Part shown: positions 51,110 to 59,388 of the stretch, piece after piece
Layout: every line of letters starts with the position of its first letter
How positions within the stretch are numbered: position 1 is the stretch's first letter
Source: a virus
Strand: one strand, 5' to 3'
Length of the DNA stretch: 64,000 nucleotides
IMG/VR virus record: IMGVR_UViG_3300009093_000034
Coordinates: 156,632 to 220,631 of that record
Notes under the pieces: model-generated
Told to the model about the DNA's origin: nothing
Seen by the model: the letters and a program-made list of their open reading frames with translations, nothing else
The model's database searches: none
Position numbers and translations under genes: made by a program

Positions 51110-52840
51110 ATGGATTCTATTCTAAGAGAAGCTACTCTCCCCAAGTACGGTGTTTCGTTATCGCCAACTCGAGATCACGGTCAATTCATTGACTTTTTAG
51201 ATACTCAATACAAGGTCCAAACAGCATCAGAATGGTTTAGAGATCCTGATCTAAAGAAATTAGAAGACAAAGTTAGGGATTGGTTTGTAGATAGAGAGAT
51301 CACTTATGACATCTCTTCTATAAGAGGAACAAGAGACTTTTTGAAAACTTTATCCTTTCCAGACAATTGGGAAGATCTTCTAGACTCTTGTGATGTTTCA
51401 GTTATAACAGCTAAAGATTTACGATCAGCTATAGCTCTTGCTCGTAGTGAATCCTATGATGAGAGTACAAAAAAGACACTTACTCCCTTCAAAACTATGA
51501 ACTCTTTCAAGTCTCTCCACGAAAATTGGACAGATGACTATGAAGATGGGGACATCGACGAACACTGTGTTGGTTGTGGTGCTCCTATTGATGATTACTT
51601 TGAAAGTGAGAACGGTGAGTTTGTTTGTCCTATTTGCGGTTTCAACGTAGGACCAAACGAAGAAGACCAAGAGTACTTTGACGAACTAGAAGTTCCAGGT
51701 GCCAGCATTGGTCGAGAACGTCCAGGTCTCTCAGACGAACAACAAGCTTACATTGATGCATGGGGTGAACATGATCCAGATGACATCAACTTCGATGATT
51801 TTGAAGACTTCGAGTGGATGGAAGAATCAACACATCCCATCCTAAGAAAAAGATACTTTCAGGTTATGCTTGAACTAGATGCTCTCATGAGAACAGAAAA
51901 GACACCTCGAGTTCAGAAGCAAATTGAGATTCTTGAAAAAGAATTTGATGAACTAGAACGCGAGTTTGATGCTGAACAACTTAAAGAAGCTTCAAGGAAG
52001 CCATTACCTTCGTGGGAAGAGCTTCAAGAAGTCTTAGATATCATCTCAAATGGAAAATGGTATCTTGTTGAAGATGATATCAAAAATTGGCCAAAGGTTC
52101 TTAAAGACAAAGTAGTCTCTCTAGCTGAGATGTTTGAGGAGATCTACAACATTAACTTTGGAGCTTCTGAATCTGGTGATCGTCGAAGACTTTCACTTGA
52201 GAATCAGATAGCTAGAAAGTGGGGATCGATCGAGAGACTAGTTAAGTCTCGTGTGTCTGAGTCTGCCCAACAAAACATCCATGATGTAGAAAAGACTGAA
52301 GAACAACTTCACGTTGATATTGACATGGATGGAGAGAAGGGAGAATCTGCTGAACATCGAAAGAAGGTGTTAGGAGAGTCTAGAAGCGGATACCTTCTTA
52401 GCTTAACTCTTAAGTTCAAAAAAGGAGAAATTTCTATTTGGAAGGTTAGAGAAGCTCAAGCAGAAGCTGGGTGGACTGATACTAAATTGGAAACTTTTTG
52501 GAAAAAGTGGTCAAGTAAGATAGATCCTAAATCTGGATTTATTCGTACCCCAATCTTAGACGAATCCTGGTATAACAACTCAGAAGATCTTAATGAGATC
52601 AGTGAGATCCTTCAAATGCTTCCACCTGGTGAGATCAACAAGCTTAGAAAAGAACTAGATCTAGATGATTGGGAGCTCTCTGTTTTGTCAGGACTTACAG
52701 TCAATAAACCTTTGGCTGAGAGTACCACACCTATTGTCCAGGACGACTCAGAAGCGTCTCCAGTTCAAGGCAATGGTGATGAGATAGGTGATTACTACAA
52801 TGCTTACAAAGAAGCAGTTAAACTAGTAGATAGACTGTAA
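51110..52840 (+). CDS. Zinc-ribbon protein, paralog-like, with many LxE-type sites
   Basis: A 576-residue protein. A zinc ribbon CVGC ... CPIC at about 160-190 resembles the one in the preceding protein (GCGAPID ... vs ECGEPMD). It contains LREA, LHEN, LKEA, LGES, LDES and LAES, similar to T4 gp21-type cleavage sites. Rest is acidic and helical. ATG 51110 after AAGGAA is chosen; a longer frame lies inside the previous gene. Ends at a terminator. Confidence 0.62.
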   Translation: MDSILREATLPKYGVSLSPTRDHGQFIDFLDTQYKVQTASEWFRDPDLKKLEDKVRDWFVDREITYDISSIRGTRDFLKTLSFPDNWEDLLDSCDVSVITAKDLRSAIALARSESYDESTKKTLTPFKTMNSFKSLHENWTDDYEDGDIDEHCVGCGAPIDDYFESENGEFVCPICGFNVGPNEEDQEYFDELEVPGASIGRERPGLSDEQQAYIDAWGEHDPDDINFDDFEDFEWMEESTHPILRKRYFQVMLELDALMRTEKTPRVQKQIEILEKEFDELEREFDAEQLKEASRKPLPSWEELQEVLDIISNGKWYLVEDDIKNWPKVLKDKVVSLAEMFEEIYNINFGASESGDRRRLSLENQIARKWGSIERLVKSRVSESAQQNIHDVEKTEEQLHVDIDMDGEKGESAEHRKKVLGESRSGYLLSLTLKFKKGEISIWKVREAQAEAGWTDTKLETFWKKWSSKIDPKSGFIRTPILDESWYNNSEDLNEISEILQMLPPGEINKLRKELDLDDWELSVLSGLTVNKPLAESTTPIVQDDSEASPVQGNGDEIGDYYNAYKEAVKLVDRL

Positions 52841-52844
52841 ATTA

Positions 52845-52868
52845 AAAAGGTCCCTTTCGGGACCTTTT
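52845..52868. terminator. Bidirectional terminator
   Basis: Stem AAAAGGTCCC / GGGACCTTTT with a TTTC loop, T-rich on both strands. Ends the (+) gene at 52840 and the (-) nadA at 52872. Confidence 0.88.
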
Positions 52869-52871
52869 CTT

Positions 52872-53831
52872 TTACCTGTTCAACTTGACTGCCAACATTG
52901 CATCGATTGCTCTTCTAGCAGGCTCAATTAACTCTTCAGCCACAGTCACCTCAGGCAACTCGTTCTGAAGAGCAAGAAGAACCTTAGGAAGGGTGATCTT
53001 CTTCATGTGGGGACAAAGGTTACAGGGCCTGATGAACTCGGTGTCAGGGAAGTTGATGGCTACGTTGTCGGCCATCGAACACTCGGTGATTAACGCGATC
53101 TTCTCAGGCTTGTTCTTCTCCACATACTTGATCATCTGTGCCGTCGAACCAGCAAAGTCTGCAGCTTCAACAACAGGAACAGGACATTCAGGGTGAGCGA
53201 TGACCATCAGCTTCTTTCCATGCTGTTCACGAAGAGTCGTGATCTGTTCAGGAGTGAAGAGCTCATGGACCATGCAGCTTCCGTTCCAAAGATGAAGTTT
53301 CTTCTTGGTCAGTTTCTGGATGTTTCTTCCAAGGTACTGGTCAGGGATGAAGATGATCTCGTCAGCATCCAAGCTCTCAACAACCTCGAGAGCGTTACCC
53401 GATGTGCAGCAAACATCCGTGACTGCCTTAACCGCAGCACTCGTGTTAACGTAGGTGACGACAGGAGCACCAGGATGTTGTCTCTTCATCTCCAAAACGT
53501 CTTCAGCTGTGATGCCTTCACTGAGTGAACAACCAGCAGCCAAGTCAGCGATCAGAACCTTCTTGGTAGGGTTGAGGATCTTCACCGTCTCGGCCATGAA
53601 GTGAACACCACACATCACGATGATGTCAGCATCCGTGTTCACAGCTTCCTTTGCCAAAGCAAGAGAATCACCAACGATGTCAGCGATCCCATGGAAGATG
53701 TCTGGGGTCATGTAGTTGTGGGCCAAGATAAGAGCGTTCTTCTCTTTCTTCAGCCGGTTGATCTCATCGATGATGGGACCAATGATGGCCCACTCGACGT
53801 CGGGCACAAAGTTCTTAAGTTTGGGATTCAT
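52872..53831 (-). CDS. nadA: Quinolinate synthase NadA
   Basis: A 319-residue NadA. Three Cys of the [4Fe-4S] cluster are at C74 (CGVHFMAE), C186 (GSCMVHE) and C273 (CPHMK). LAHNYMTPDI, VTYVNTSA and AHPECPVPV match the substrate-binding segments. The enzyme condenses dihydroxyacetone phosphate and iminoaspartate to quinolinate for NAD synthesis. Full length, no sign of decay. ATG 53831 is chosen by family length. An upstream TGAGATATTATT-like motif and ACTAATT box suggest its own transcription. No nadB/nadC in view. Confidence 0.93.
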   Translation of the reverse strand: MNPKLKNFVPDVEWAIIGPIIDEINRLKKEKNALILAHNYMTPDIFHGIADIVGDSLALAKEAVNTDADIIVMCGVHFMAETVKILNPTKKVLIADLAAGCSLSEGITAEDVLEMKRQHPGAPVVTYVNTSAAVKAVTDVCCTSGNALEVVESLDADEIIFIPDQYLGRNIQKLTKKKLHLWNGSCMVHELFTPEQITTLREQHGKKLMVIAHPECPVPVVEAADFAGSTAQMIKYVEKNKPEKIALITECSMADNVAINFPDTEFIRPCNLCPHMKKITLPKVLLALQNELPEVTVAEELIEPARRAIDAMLAVKLNR

Positions 53832-53861
53832 GATGTCCTGCCTTATGCTCAATCTGAGCAT

Positions 53862-53868
53862 AATTAGT
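53862..53868 (-). promoter_or_regulatory. ACTAATT box before nadA
   Basis: ACTAATT on the minus strand, 30 bases before the nadA ATG. A TGAGATATTATT-like element lies 8 bases further upstream, giving a tandem arrangement also seen at 2065-2098 and 54738-54754. Confidence 0.45.
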
Positions 53869-53875
53869 ATTCATC

Positions 53876-53887
53876 AATAATATCTCA
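53876..53887 (-). promoter_or_regulatory. TGAGATATTATT, variant of TGAGATATTGTA, before nadA
   Basis: Minus-strand element with two changes from the consensus, directly after the terminator of the upstream gene. Conserved GAGATATT core. Confidence 0.5.
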
Positions 53888-53916
53888 AAAAGAAAAAGCT
53901 CTGCCTAGGCAGAGCT
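53888..53916 (-). terminator. Terminator of upstream (-) gene
   Basis: Minus-strand stem AGCTCTGC / GCAGAGCT with loop CTAG and a T-rich tail. It ends transcription of the gene at 53954 just before the nadA promoter-like elements. Confidence 0.8.
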
Positions 53917-53953
53917 CTAACTTCTTCACAAACCTGCTATTTTTCGTACAGGT

Positions 53954-54340
53954 TTAGACAATGGCCATCTTGATGACTTTGTACTTAGCTGTCTCAAGTC
54001 GCTCAATCAATCTTTGATTAATTGCTGAAGCCAAAAGAGTATCAACAACGTTGTCAATCTCTGTATGCTTGTCATCATGACTAAAAGAACTAAAAGAATA
54101 AATTCTTTCTCCAGTGACATCAGGACATTCATTTTGAATTATGGCTTTCAGTTCCCATCTTTCAAAAAGAGTTCCTGTTCCAATTTTGTCACAGTCACTT
54201 TTGTTATGTTCATTCTTGTTGTAGATAACTTCCATACCATCCAACATAAGATTGAAGCACTTAGCTCCCTTCTCTGTGGCCTCGGAAACTCCTCTCCACC
54301 GACCAAGTTCAAACCGACCAAAAGCTGTTCGTGTAGCCAT
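53954..54340 (-). CDS. Small paralogous hypothetical protein A
   Basis: A 128-residue protein paralogous to the one at 54394-54717: shared R-F-E-L-G-x-x-R-G-V-S, G-A-x-C-F-N, TGER, EIDNV-x-x-T-x-LASA, and a final Y-K-V. Function unknown. An exact TGAGATATTGTA motif lies before it. Confidence 0.75.
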   Translation of the reverse strand: MATRTAFGRFELGRWRGVSEATEKGAKCFNLMLDGMEVIYNKNEHNKSDCDKIGTGTLFERWELKAIIQNECPDVTGERIYSFSSFSHDDKHTEIDNVVDTLLASAINQRLIERLETAKYKVIKMAIV

Positions 54341-54365
54341 GATTTATGTTTCTCCTCGCAGTGTT

Positions 54366-54377
54366 TACAATATCTCA
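54366..54377 (-). promoter_or_regulatory. TGAGATATTGTA motif, minus-strand copy
   Basis: Exact copy on the minus strand (TACAATATCTCA on plus), ending 25 bases before the start at 54340, with a GGAG ribosome site between. Presence on both strands, always oriented toward a gene start, supports promoter function. Confidence 0.65.
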
Positions 54378-54393
54378 AGAAGAAACAAAAAAG

Positions 54394-54717
54394 TTAAACG
54401 TATTCCCAGTTTACCTTGTACATGCCTTCGAAAACTCTGTCGATGACCTTCTGTCGAACAGCAGAAGCAAGGATGGTTCCCATGACATTGTCAATCTCTC
54501 TGGACTTGTCTTCTCCAAAGAGGTAAGGACGTTCTCCGGTAATACCGTGTCCAAATTGTTCAATGTACGATTTGAACTCTTGGCGAGAGAAGGTATCACT
54601 ATCGATATCTTCAAGAAGATCTAAGAACTCATTAAAGCAACGAGCTCCTTCAATAGTTTCATCGCTTACTCCTCTGTTTTTACCTAATTCAAAACGAGGA
54701 AAAGATTTTCGTGACAT
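54394..54717 (-). CDS. Small paralogous hypothetical protein B
   Basis: A 107-residue protein, paralog of 53954-54340 (about a third of aligned residues shared by eye). AAGGAG precedes its ATG. No function recognised. Confidence 0.75.
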   Translation of the reverse strand: MSRKSFPRFELGKNRGVSDETIEGARCFNEFLDLLEDIDSDTFSRQEFKSYIEQFGHGITGERPYLFGEDKSREIDNVMGTILASAVRQKVIDRVFEGMYKVNWEYV

Positions 54718-54737
54718 AGATATGTTCTCCTTAAGTG

Positions 54738-54754
54738 TTCAATATCCAATTAGT
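54738..54754 (-). promoter_or_regulatory. ACTAATT box followed by GGATATTGAA variant
   Basis: Minus strand: ACTAATT (54748-54754) overlaps TTGGATATTGAA (54738-54749), which keeps the GATATTG core of the 12-base motif. Lies 20 bases before ATG 54717. Confidence 0.42.
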
Positions 54755-54761
54755 TATTTCG

Positions 54762-54768
54762 TATATTA
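54762..54768 (+). promoter_or_regulatory. TATATTA box before gp46-like gene
   Basis: TATATTA followed by AGGTAAGA and the ATG at 54777; nearly the same block stands before the helicase gene at 22257. Confidence 0.52.
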
Positions 54769-54776
54769 AGGTAAGA

Positions 54777-56819
54777 ATGATTTCACTTCATGAACTAAAC
54801 ATAAAGAACTTTATGTCCATTGATTCTGCAGATTTTGATTTCTCAGACGGTGGATTCTTCGTTTTCAAAGGCCAATTCGGAGCAGGAAAGAGCTCTGTTT
54901 TGGCAGCTATCGCTCTTTGTTGGATCGAACATAGGCGAGGCGACTCTTACAAAGACTTCATTAAACAGGGAACTGAAGACTGTTCAGTACACCTAACTGG
55001 CATGCTATTGGGTCATCCTATCGAGTTTGAAACTACGATCAACGACAAATATGGTGTCAACAAAAAGATCATCTACAAAGGTACTACGTACAAAAACTCA
55101 GAGTGTACCACCTTCTTAGCGTCTCTTGACATAGACTATCTCCAACATATCATGTTCTCCATGCAGGGTGAGGGTAACATCACTGACCTCAAGCCAGCTG
55201 AGAGAACTAAACTTCTTAAAAAGATCTTTGATTTTGAGTTTCAATCAGAGCTATCCGAGCTTGAGAAAAGACAGAATGAAGCCATAGAAAAAGGCCACAC
55301 TCTTCGTGTTCAACTAGAGATGTTGAATCGTCGAGAGTTCAAAGATCAAGAGCTTCGTCCTGTTCTTTCTCCAAGTGAGAAACAAAACAAGAAGGTTGAA
55401 CTTGAGAGACTTGAGATCGAGGAACAACACAATCAACGAGTTCGGTCTCAATATCAACTCACGTTAAGTAACAAAGAAGCTATCCAAAGAAGCTATGATT
55501 CTTACTCTGCTCAGATTGCTAGCATCGGTTCCCAATGTGAAAGTCAAGAGAACTATCTTACTTCGTTGAGATCTAACTTGACTTCTACCGAAGGTCATCT
55601 AGTCAATCTCTCAAATGAGAAGGACATTCAAGATCAGATCGATGAACAGAAGAATCTGGCCAACAAGTTCAACATCTTTAGAGAGTCTGAGCTCAAACAA
55701 CTTCTGAACTTAAAAGATAGGTCTCATGAAGAACTTCAGAGAAAGCTTGAGATAGAGACTCACATCAAAGCTCATAGTCAAGGTATCTGTTCTCAATGTG
55801 GTCAAGCAACACATCCTGAGAACCTTCCTCAAATGGCTGACGAACTAGTAAGAGTTTCTGAGAACTACAAGAACTATAAAACCGGATTAGATGAGAAAGA
55901 GAAGAACCTATCAGCTAGAAACCGACAGATTTATGAGGCTGAGTCTAGACAACGTCAGTTAGAAGAAACCTTGATCTCAAGCAGAGCCCAAAGAGAAACT
56001 GTCTCTAAGAGAATCAACGAACTCAAGTCTCAGATCACTCAAACAGAACAATCCTTGTCTAAGTTGAAGGACTCAAAGAGAAAAGCAGAGATGGATAAAG
56101 AGATGGTTGGAAAGCAACTTGATCTTGCCAACGTTGCTATTCTTCCTGAACCTAAGAGTAATCAATCGGCCATAGCAGACCTTCAGGCTATCTTGAGCTC
56201 TGATGATACAGCTGTTGAGGTGAATAAGGTTCTTCAGAATCAGAACAAGAAACTTCAAGAAGAGAAGATTCAGAACAAGAAAGATGTTGATGAGAACATC
56301 AAGCAACAACAAGTCTTGGCTTCTGAAACAGTAGCTCTTCGAGAAGCTCAAAAGATCATTGAGGTAGATCTTCCTAATTACATCATTGTCAAAGCATGTG
56401 GAAAGATCGAGAAGTACATCAATGAGTTTATCCAAGAGGTAAAGCCTGAAATGGCTGTCCGTCTTCTTCAAAAGAGAGGTGGAGTTGACTTCTTCTACAG
56501 TCCTCTTGAAGGGGTTTCTGAAGACAAGTGGTTATCAACTAAGATGGCCTCAGGCTTTGAGAAAGAACTATTGAGTATCGCCTGGCGAGTAGCCTTGGCT
56601 AGAGCTTACCATCTTCCTATCTTGATCTTAGACGAGATCGATAGTGCAGCAAATCCCGCTGCTTCAGAAGCAACTTACAAGACATTAGCAAGACAAGAAG
56701 AGTTTGAACAAGTTTTTGTCATCTCTCACAAAGAAGAAATTGCTAACACACTAACTCTTGAAGCAGAGAACGTAGCAGTTTGGCTCGTAGACTCTGGAAC
56801 ATTCACAAGAGAAATTTAG
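54777..56819 (+). CDS. Recombination endonuclease subunit gp46 (Rad50/SbcC-like)
   Basis: A 680-residue SMC-like ATPase. Walker A GQFGAGKSS (32-40), a long coiled coil about 170-570 interrupted by the zinc hook CSQC (338-341), a signature-like SGFEKELLSIAWRVALARA and Walker B LILDEID (near 617-623), ending with VISHKEE. In T4, gp46 partners with nuclease gp47 to resect DNA ends. No gp47-like gene is visible near it; the phosphoesterase at 12025 does not look like gp47. Start at 54777 by family N-terminus. Ends in TAG. Confidence 0.88.
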   Translation: MISLHELNIKNFMSIDSADFDFSDGGFFVFKGQFGAGKSSVLAAIALCWIEHRRGDSYKDFIKQGTEDCSVHLTGMLLGHPIEFETTINDKYGVNKKIIYKGTTYKNSECTTFLASLDIDYLQHIMFSMQGEGNITDLKPAERTKLLKKIFDFEFQSELSELEKRQNEAIEKGHTLRVQLEMLNRREFKDQELRPVLSPSEKQNKKVELERLEIEEQHNQRVRSQYQLTLSNKEAIQRSYDSYSAQIASIGSQCESQENYLTSLRSNLTSTEGHLVNLSNEKDIQDQIDEQKNLANKFNIFRESELKQLLNLKDRSHEELQRKLEIETHIKAHSQGICSQCGQATHPENLPQMADELVRVSENYKNYKTGLDEKEKNLSARNRQIYEAESRQRQLEETLISSRAQRETVSKRINELKSQITQTEQSLSKLKDSKRKAEMDKEMVGKQLDLANVAILPEPKSNQSAIADLQAILSSDDTAVEVNKVLQNQNKKLQEEKIQNKKDVDENIKQQQVLASETVALREAQKIIEVDLPNYIIVKACGKIEKYINEFIQEVKPEMAVRLLQKRGGVDFFYSPLEGVSEDKWLSTKMASGFEKELLSIAWRVALARAYHLPILILDEIDSAANPAASEATYKTLARQEEFEQVFVISHKEEIANTLTLEAENVAVWLVDSGTFTREI

Positions 56820-56829
56820 GAGAATCATT

Positions 56830-57141
56830 GTGGCATCATTAGCAGACGAGATGTTCGAATTTATTCAAGATCTAGTTGATACAGACGCAGACCAAGAGAC
56901 CATTGAAGAAGAGTTGATGCACACTTATGGCATTAACAAGGGCGAGGCCGTCGAGATTTATCGAGACTGGTTAAACGACAAAACTGGAGATTATGACAAG
57001 ATCTCAAATGGAGACATTGAAGCTAAGTTTGAAACTTTAGTTGAAGACGGCTTCGAAGATTACGAAGCACTTGAGATTCTTCAAAAGAAAACAGGTTACT
57101 CTGTCTCTGAGTTAAAAAAGATCCTTAGTGAGTATTTCTAA
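56830..57141 (+). CDS. Small acidic hypothetical protein
   Basis: A 103-residue acidic helical protein with a GTG start and TAGGAG 8 bases upstream. Directly follows the gp46-like gene. Function unknown. Confidence 0.68.
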   Translation: MASLADEMFEFIQDLVDTDADQETIEEELMHTYGINKGEAVEIYRDWLNDKTGDYDKISNGDIEAKFETLVEDGFEDYEALEILQKKTGYSVSELKKILSEYF

Positions 57142-57145
57142 GACT

Positions 57146-57155
57146 TATACTAATT
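57146..57155 (+). promoter_or_regulatory. TATACTAATT, combined box before 57245 gene
   Basis: Joins TATACTA and ACTAATT in one element, which supports treating both as one promoter family. A hairpin starts within a base of its end. Confidence 0.55.
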
Positions 57156-57183
57156 CTTTGTGTCGTCGTTGACGCACAAAGAA
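57154..57183 (+). promoter_or_regulatory. Stable 5' leader hairpin
   Basis: A 13-bp stem (TTCTTTGTG-CGTC pairing with GACG-CACAAAGAA, one bulged base, GTT loop). No T run follows on the plus strand, so it is not a normal terminator for rightward RNA. It would sit at the 5' end of RNA made from the TATACTAATT box. Confidence 0.55.
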
Positions 57184-57244
57184 GAAAAAGACCTACAATG
57201 GTCAAAAATAAAACGATCCGTTTGTGATCAAAAAGGACATCATT

Positions 57245-58540
57245 ATGTCAGATATTAATGAACTCGATGACGAGTTTATGGCAGCAGCCGACGAGTATGC
57301 TCAAGAAGAGCAGAACAGAACTTCTCGTCGAGGAACTGGTGGAAACCAAGAGTACATTCCTCTTAAGTGGACTGGCTTGGTCACCAAACAACCCAAGATC
57401 ATTCGCGTGTTAGGCGGTGTTCCTAACAAGCCAAACCCTCTCAACACAGACGCAAGACTTACTCAGGTAGCTCGAATCAAGGGCGATGACGGAAAGTATT
57501 TTAGGTGTATCCTTCCCCTTAAGGAAGAAGGTGCAGACCACGTTCTTTGGCGTATCATCAACCGAATCAACGAGACCGCCTACGTCAACAGGAAGCGCAT
57601 CTCTGTTAATGAGACCAAGCACAAGGAGATCTTCGATCTTGTCAACTACAACGGACTAGTTGAAGGTGACAAGGGAAGGATGTACGAGCGTGGTTGGGAA
57701 GGTTCCAAGGTCATCGTCATGAACGTGATCGACCGTGAGCAGATGTCTTGGCACCGTGAGAACAAGCACACCATGCTTCTCTCTAAGAACATCAACAAGA
57801 ATGGAGACCGAGAGTACGTCACAGAGGGAGTTCCTTCTTTTGGTTTCTACACCTTGATCGTTTCTAGTTTGTTCAAGAACTACGGTAGTTGGGAGAACTA
57901 TGACATCCAGGTCATCAGAACTGGTAACACACAACCAGCTTACGAGGTACTTAATGCTTCTGCTTTCGTTAAGGGAAAGATCCCTCAGATCCTTCCAAGT
58001 CTTGTTCCTCTCGTTTCTCTTGAGGAGCATCTCACTGAAGAAGAGAAGAGCTGGGAACGCTATGACCTTTCTAAGCTTTACCACCCAACCAGCTACACCA
58101 AGATCTTCAACAAGTTGAAGGTTGCGGTCCAGAAGATCGATGCTCGCCTTAACACCAAGTTCTTTCAAGAGCTTGAGCACGAAGTAGAGAAGGAAAAGGC
58201 TGCTCGTGCAGCAGCTCAACCTCAGGAAGCAGGGCCTGCTTCTGAAGCTCCAGTCGTTGAAGAGGCTAAGCCAGCCGCAGCTCCTGCTGTTGCTTCTAGG
58301 CCGATCATCCGTGAAGGTACCAAGTATCATCTCTCTGCAGAGGAGATCTCTTCTCTCAAGGGATATGGACTCTTGACCCCTGAACAAGCTTCTATCATCC
58401 GTGGTGTGAAGATCAAGAACGGAGAGGTTGCTGAGATCGATTTCGATACTCAAGAACCAATCGTTGCTTGTCCTTCTTGCCGAGTAGCAAGCCCTGAGTT
58501 CTTTGATAAGGGTTGTGTTGCTTGTGGTATTTCTTGGTAA
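57245..58540 (+). CDS. Candidate single-stranded DNA-binding protein (position-based)
   Basis: A 431-residue protein between gp46-like and helicase-loader genes. The first 230 residues form a beta-rich core (IPLKWTGLVTKQPKIIRVLGG and following) that could hold an OB fold. A disordered Ala/Pro/Glu linker follows (about 320-370), then a helical part and a C-terminal zinc site CPSC / CVAC. Dense, highly expressed-type codons and a leader hairpin recall T4 gp32 regulation, but I cannot confirm the family. ATG 57245 has AAAGGA upstream. Confidence 0.45.
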   Translation: MSDINELDDEFMAAADEYAQEEQNRTSRRGTGGNQEYIPLKWTGLVTKQPKIIRVLGGVPNKPNPLNTDARLTQVARIKGDDGKYFRCILPLKEEGADHVLWRIINRINETAYVNRKRISVNETKHKEIFDLVNYNGLVEGDKGRMYERGWEGSKVIVMNVIDREQMSWHRENKHTMLLSKNINKNGDREYVTEGVPSFGFYTLIVSSLFKNYGSWENYDIQVIRTGNTQPAYEVLNASAFVKGKIPQILPSLVPLVSLEEHLTEEEKSWERYDLSKLYHPTSYTKIFNKLKVAVQKIDARLNTKFFQELEHEVEKEKAARAAAQPQEAGPASEAPVVEEAKPAAAPAVASRPIIREGTKYHLSAEEISSLKGYGLLTPEQASIIRGVKIKNGEVAEIDFDTQEPIVACPSCRVASPEFFDKGCVACGISW

Positions 58541-58561
58541 GATTCTTACTGTAAATACAAG

Positions 58562-58586
58562 GGCCCTGAGCATTCAGGGCCTTTTT
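58562..58586 (+). terminator. Rho-independent terminator
   Basis: Stem GGCCCTGA / TCAGGGCC with a GCAT loop and TTTTT. Ends the gene at 58540. Confidence 0.9.
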
Positions 58587-58590
58587 CATT

Positions 58591-58597
58591 TATACTG
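58591..58597 (+). promoter_or_regulatory. TATACTG box before helicase loader
   Basis: TATACTG 11 bases before ATG 58609, directly after a terminator. One-base variant of TATACTA. Confidence 0.42.
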
Positions 58598-58608
58598 ACA
58601 AGATCAAA

Positions 58609-59388
58609 ATGGAAGATCCAAAATTCATCCCATGCAGAAAATGTGTCTCAAAGCGTGGCCCGAAACCAGGTTACTTCTACTCCCAAGTTCAATGGGAGGG
58701 GAAGAGTTACATAGTTGCGGAAGAGTGCGATTGCCACAAAGAGTACATGAAGACCAGAACCTTCTATCACAAAGCTGTGATAGCTGGAATCTACCCTCAG
58801 TCCTTTGACTATGATCTAGACAGAGAGTATCAAGGAAAAAAGTCTCTTGTAAACGTAAGCAAACTCAAGAAGTATGCCTTAGGTTTCTCAGACCAATTTC
58901 CTGATGCCATGGTTTACATCTATGGACCAAACGGAACTCAAAAAACAACCTTAGCTCATTGGGTTGGTGCTCAAGTCATCTCACAAGGAAAGTCGGTCAA
59001 GTTCATCTTGATGCAGAACCTTCTTTCACTTTTATCTCGAGACCCTTTCAAAAAGGATGAAGAGACTAGTGATGAATTGGAAGCTTTGAACAGGACAGAC
59101 TTGATCATAGTTGACGAGGCCTTTAGTAGTGACAAGGTGACTCTATATAAGTCAGGCTATCAAATTCCTTTCTTAGACGAGTTCATTAGAGGTCGAATTG
59201 AAGGTCAAAGAAAAGGGATCTTGTTCATAAGTAATACGAACCCTGACCAACTTGAACCTCAAGGGTTCTCTCGGTCTATTCAAGATCTGGTGTCTCGTAA
59301 CACCATAGCTAAGGGAACAGCTTTGGAGTTTGTGGATAATTACATCCAAGAGAAGAGTAACTTCCCAGTTAAAGGGCTATTCGATTGA
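58609..59388 (+). CDS. DnaC-like helicase loader ATPase
   Basis: A 259-residue DnaC/IstB-type AAA ATPase. N-terminal CRKC ... CDCH (about 9-46) likely forms a zinc site, Walker A is GPNGTQKT (106-113) with Gln in place of the usual Gly before Lys, Walker B LIIVDEAF (near 164-172), then sensor FISNTNPDQL. The next gene is the replicative helicase, overlapping by 4 bases, which supports the loader role. Confidence 0.78.
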   Translation: MEDPKFIPCRKCVSKRGPKPGYFYSQVQWEGKSYIVAEECDCHKEYMKTRTFYHKAVIAGIYPQSFDYDLDREYQGKKSLVNVSKLKKYALGFSDQFPDAMVYIYGPNGTQKTTLAHWVGAQVISQGKSVKFILMQNLLSLLSRDPFKKDEETSDELEALNRTDLIIVDEAFSSDKVTLYKSGYQIPFLDEFIRGRIEGQRKGILFISNTNPDQLEPQGFSRSIQDLVSRNTIAKGTALEFVDNYIQEKSNFPVKGLFD

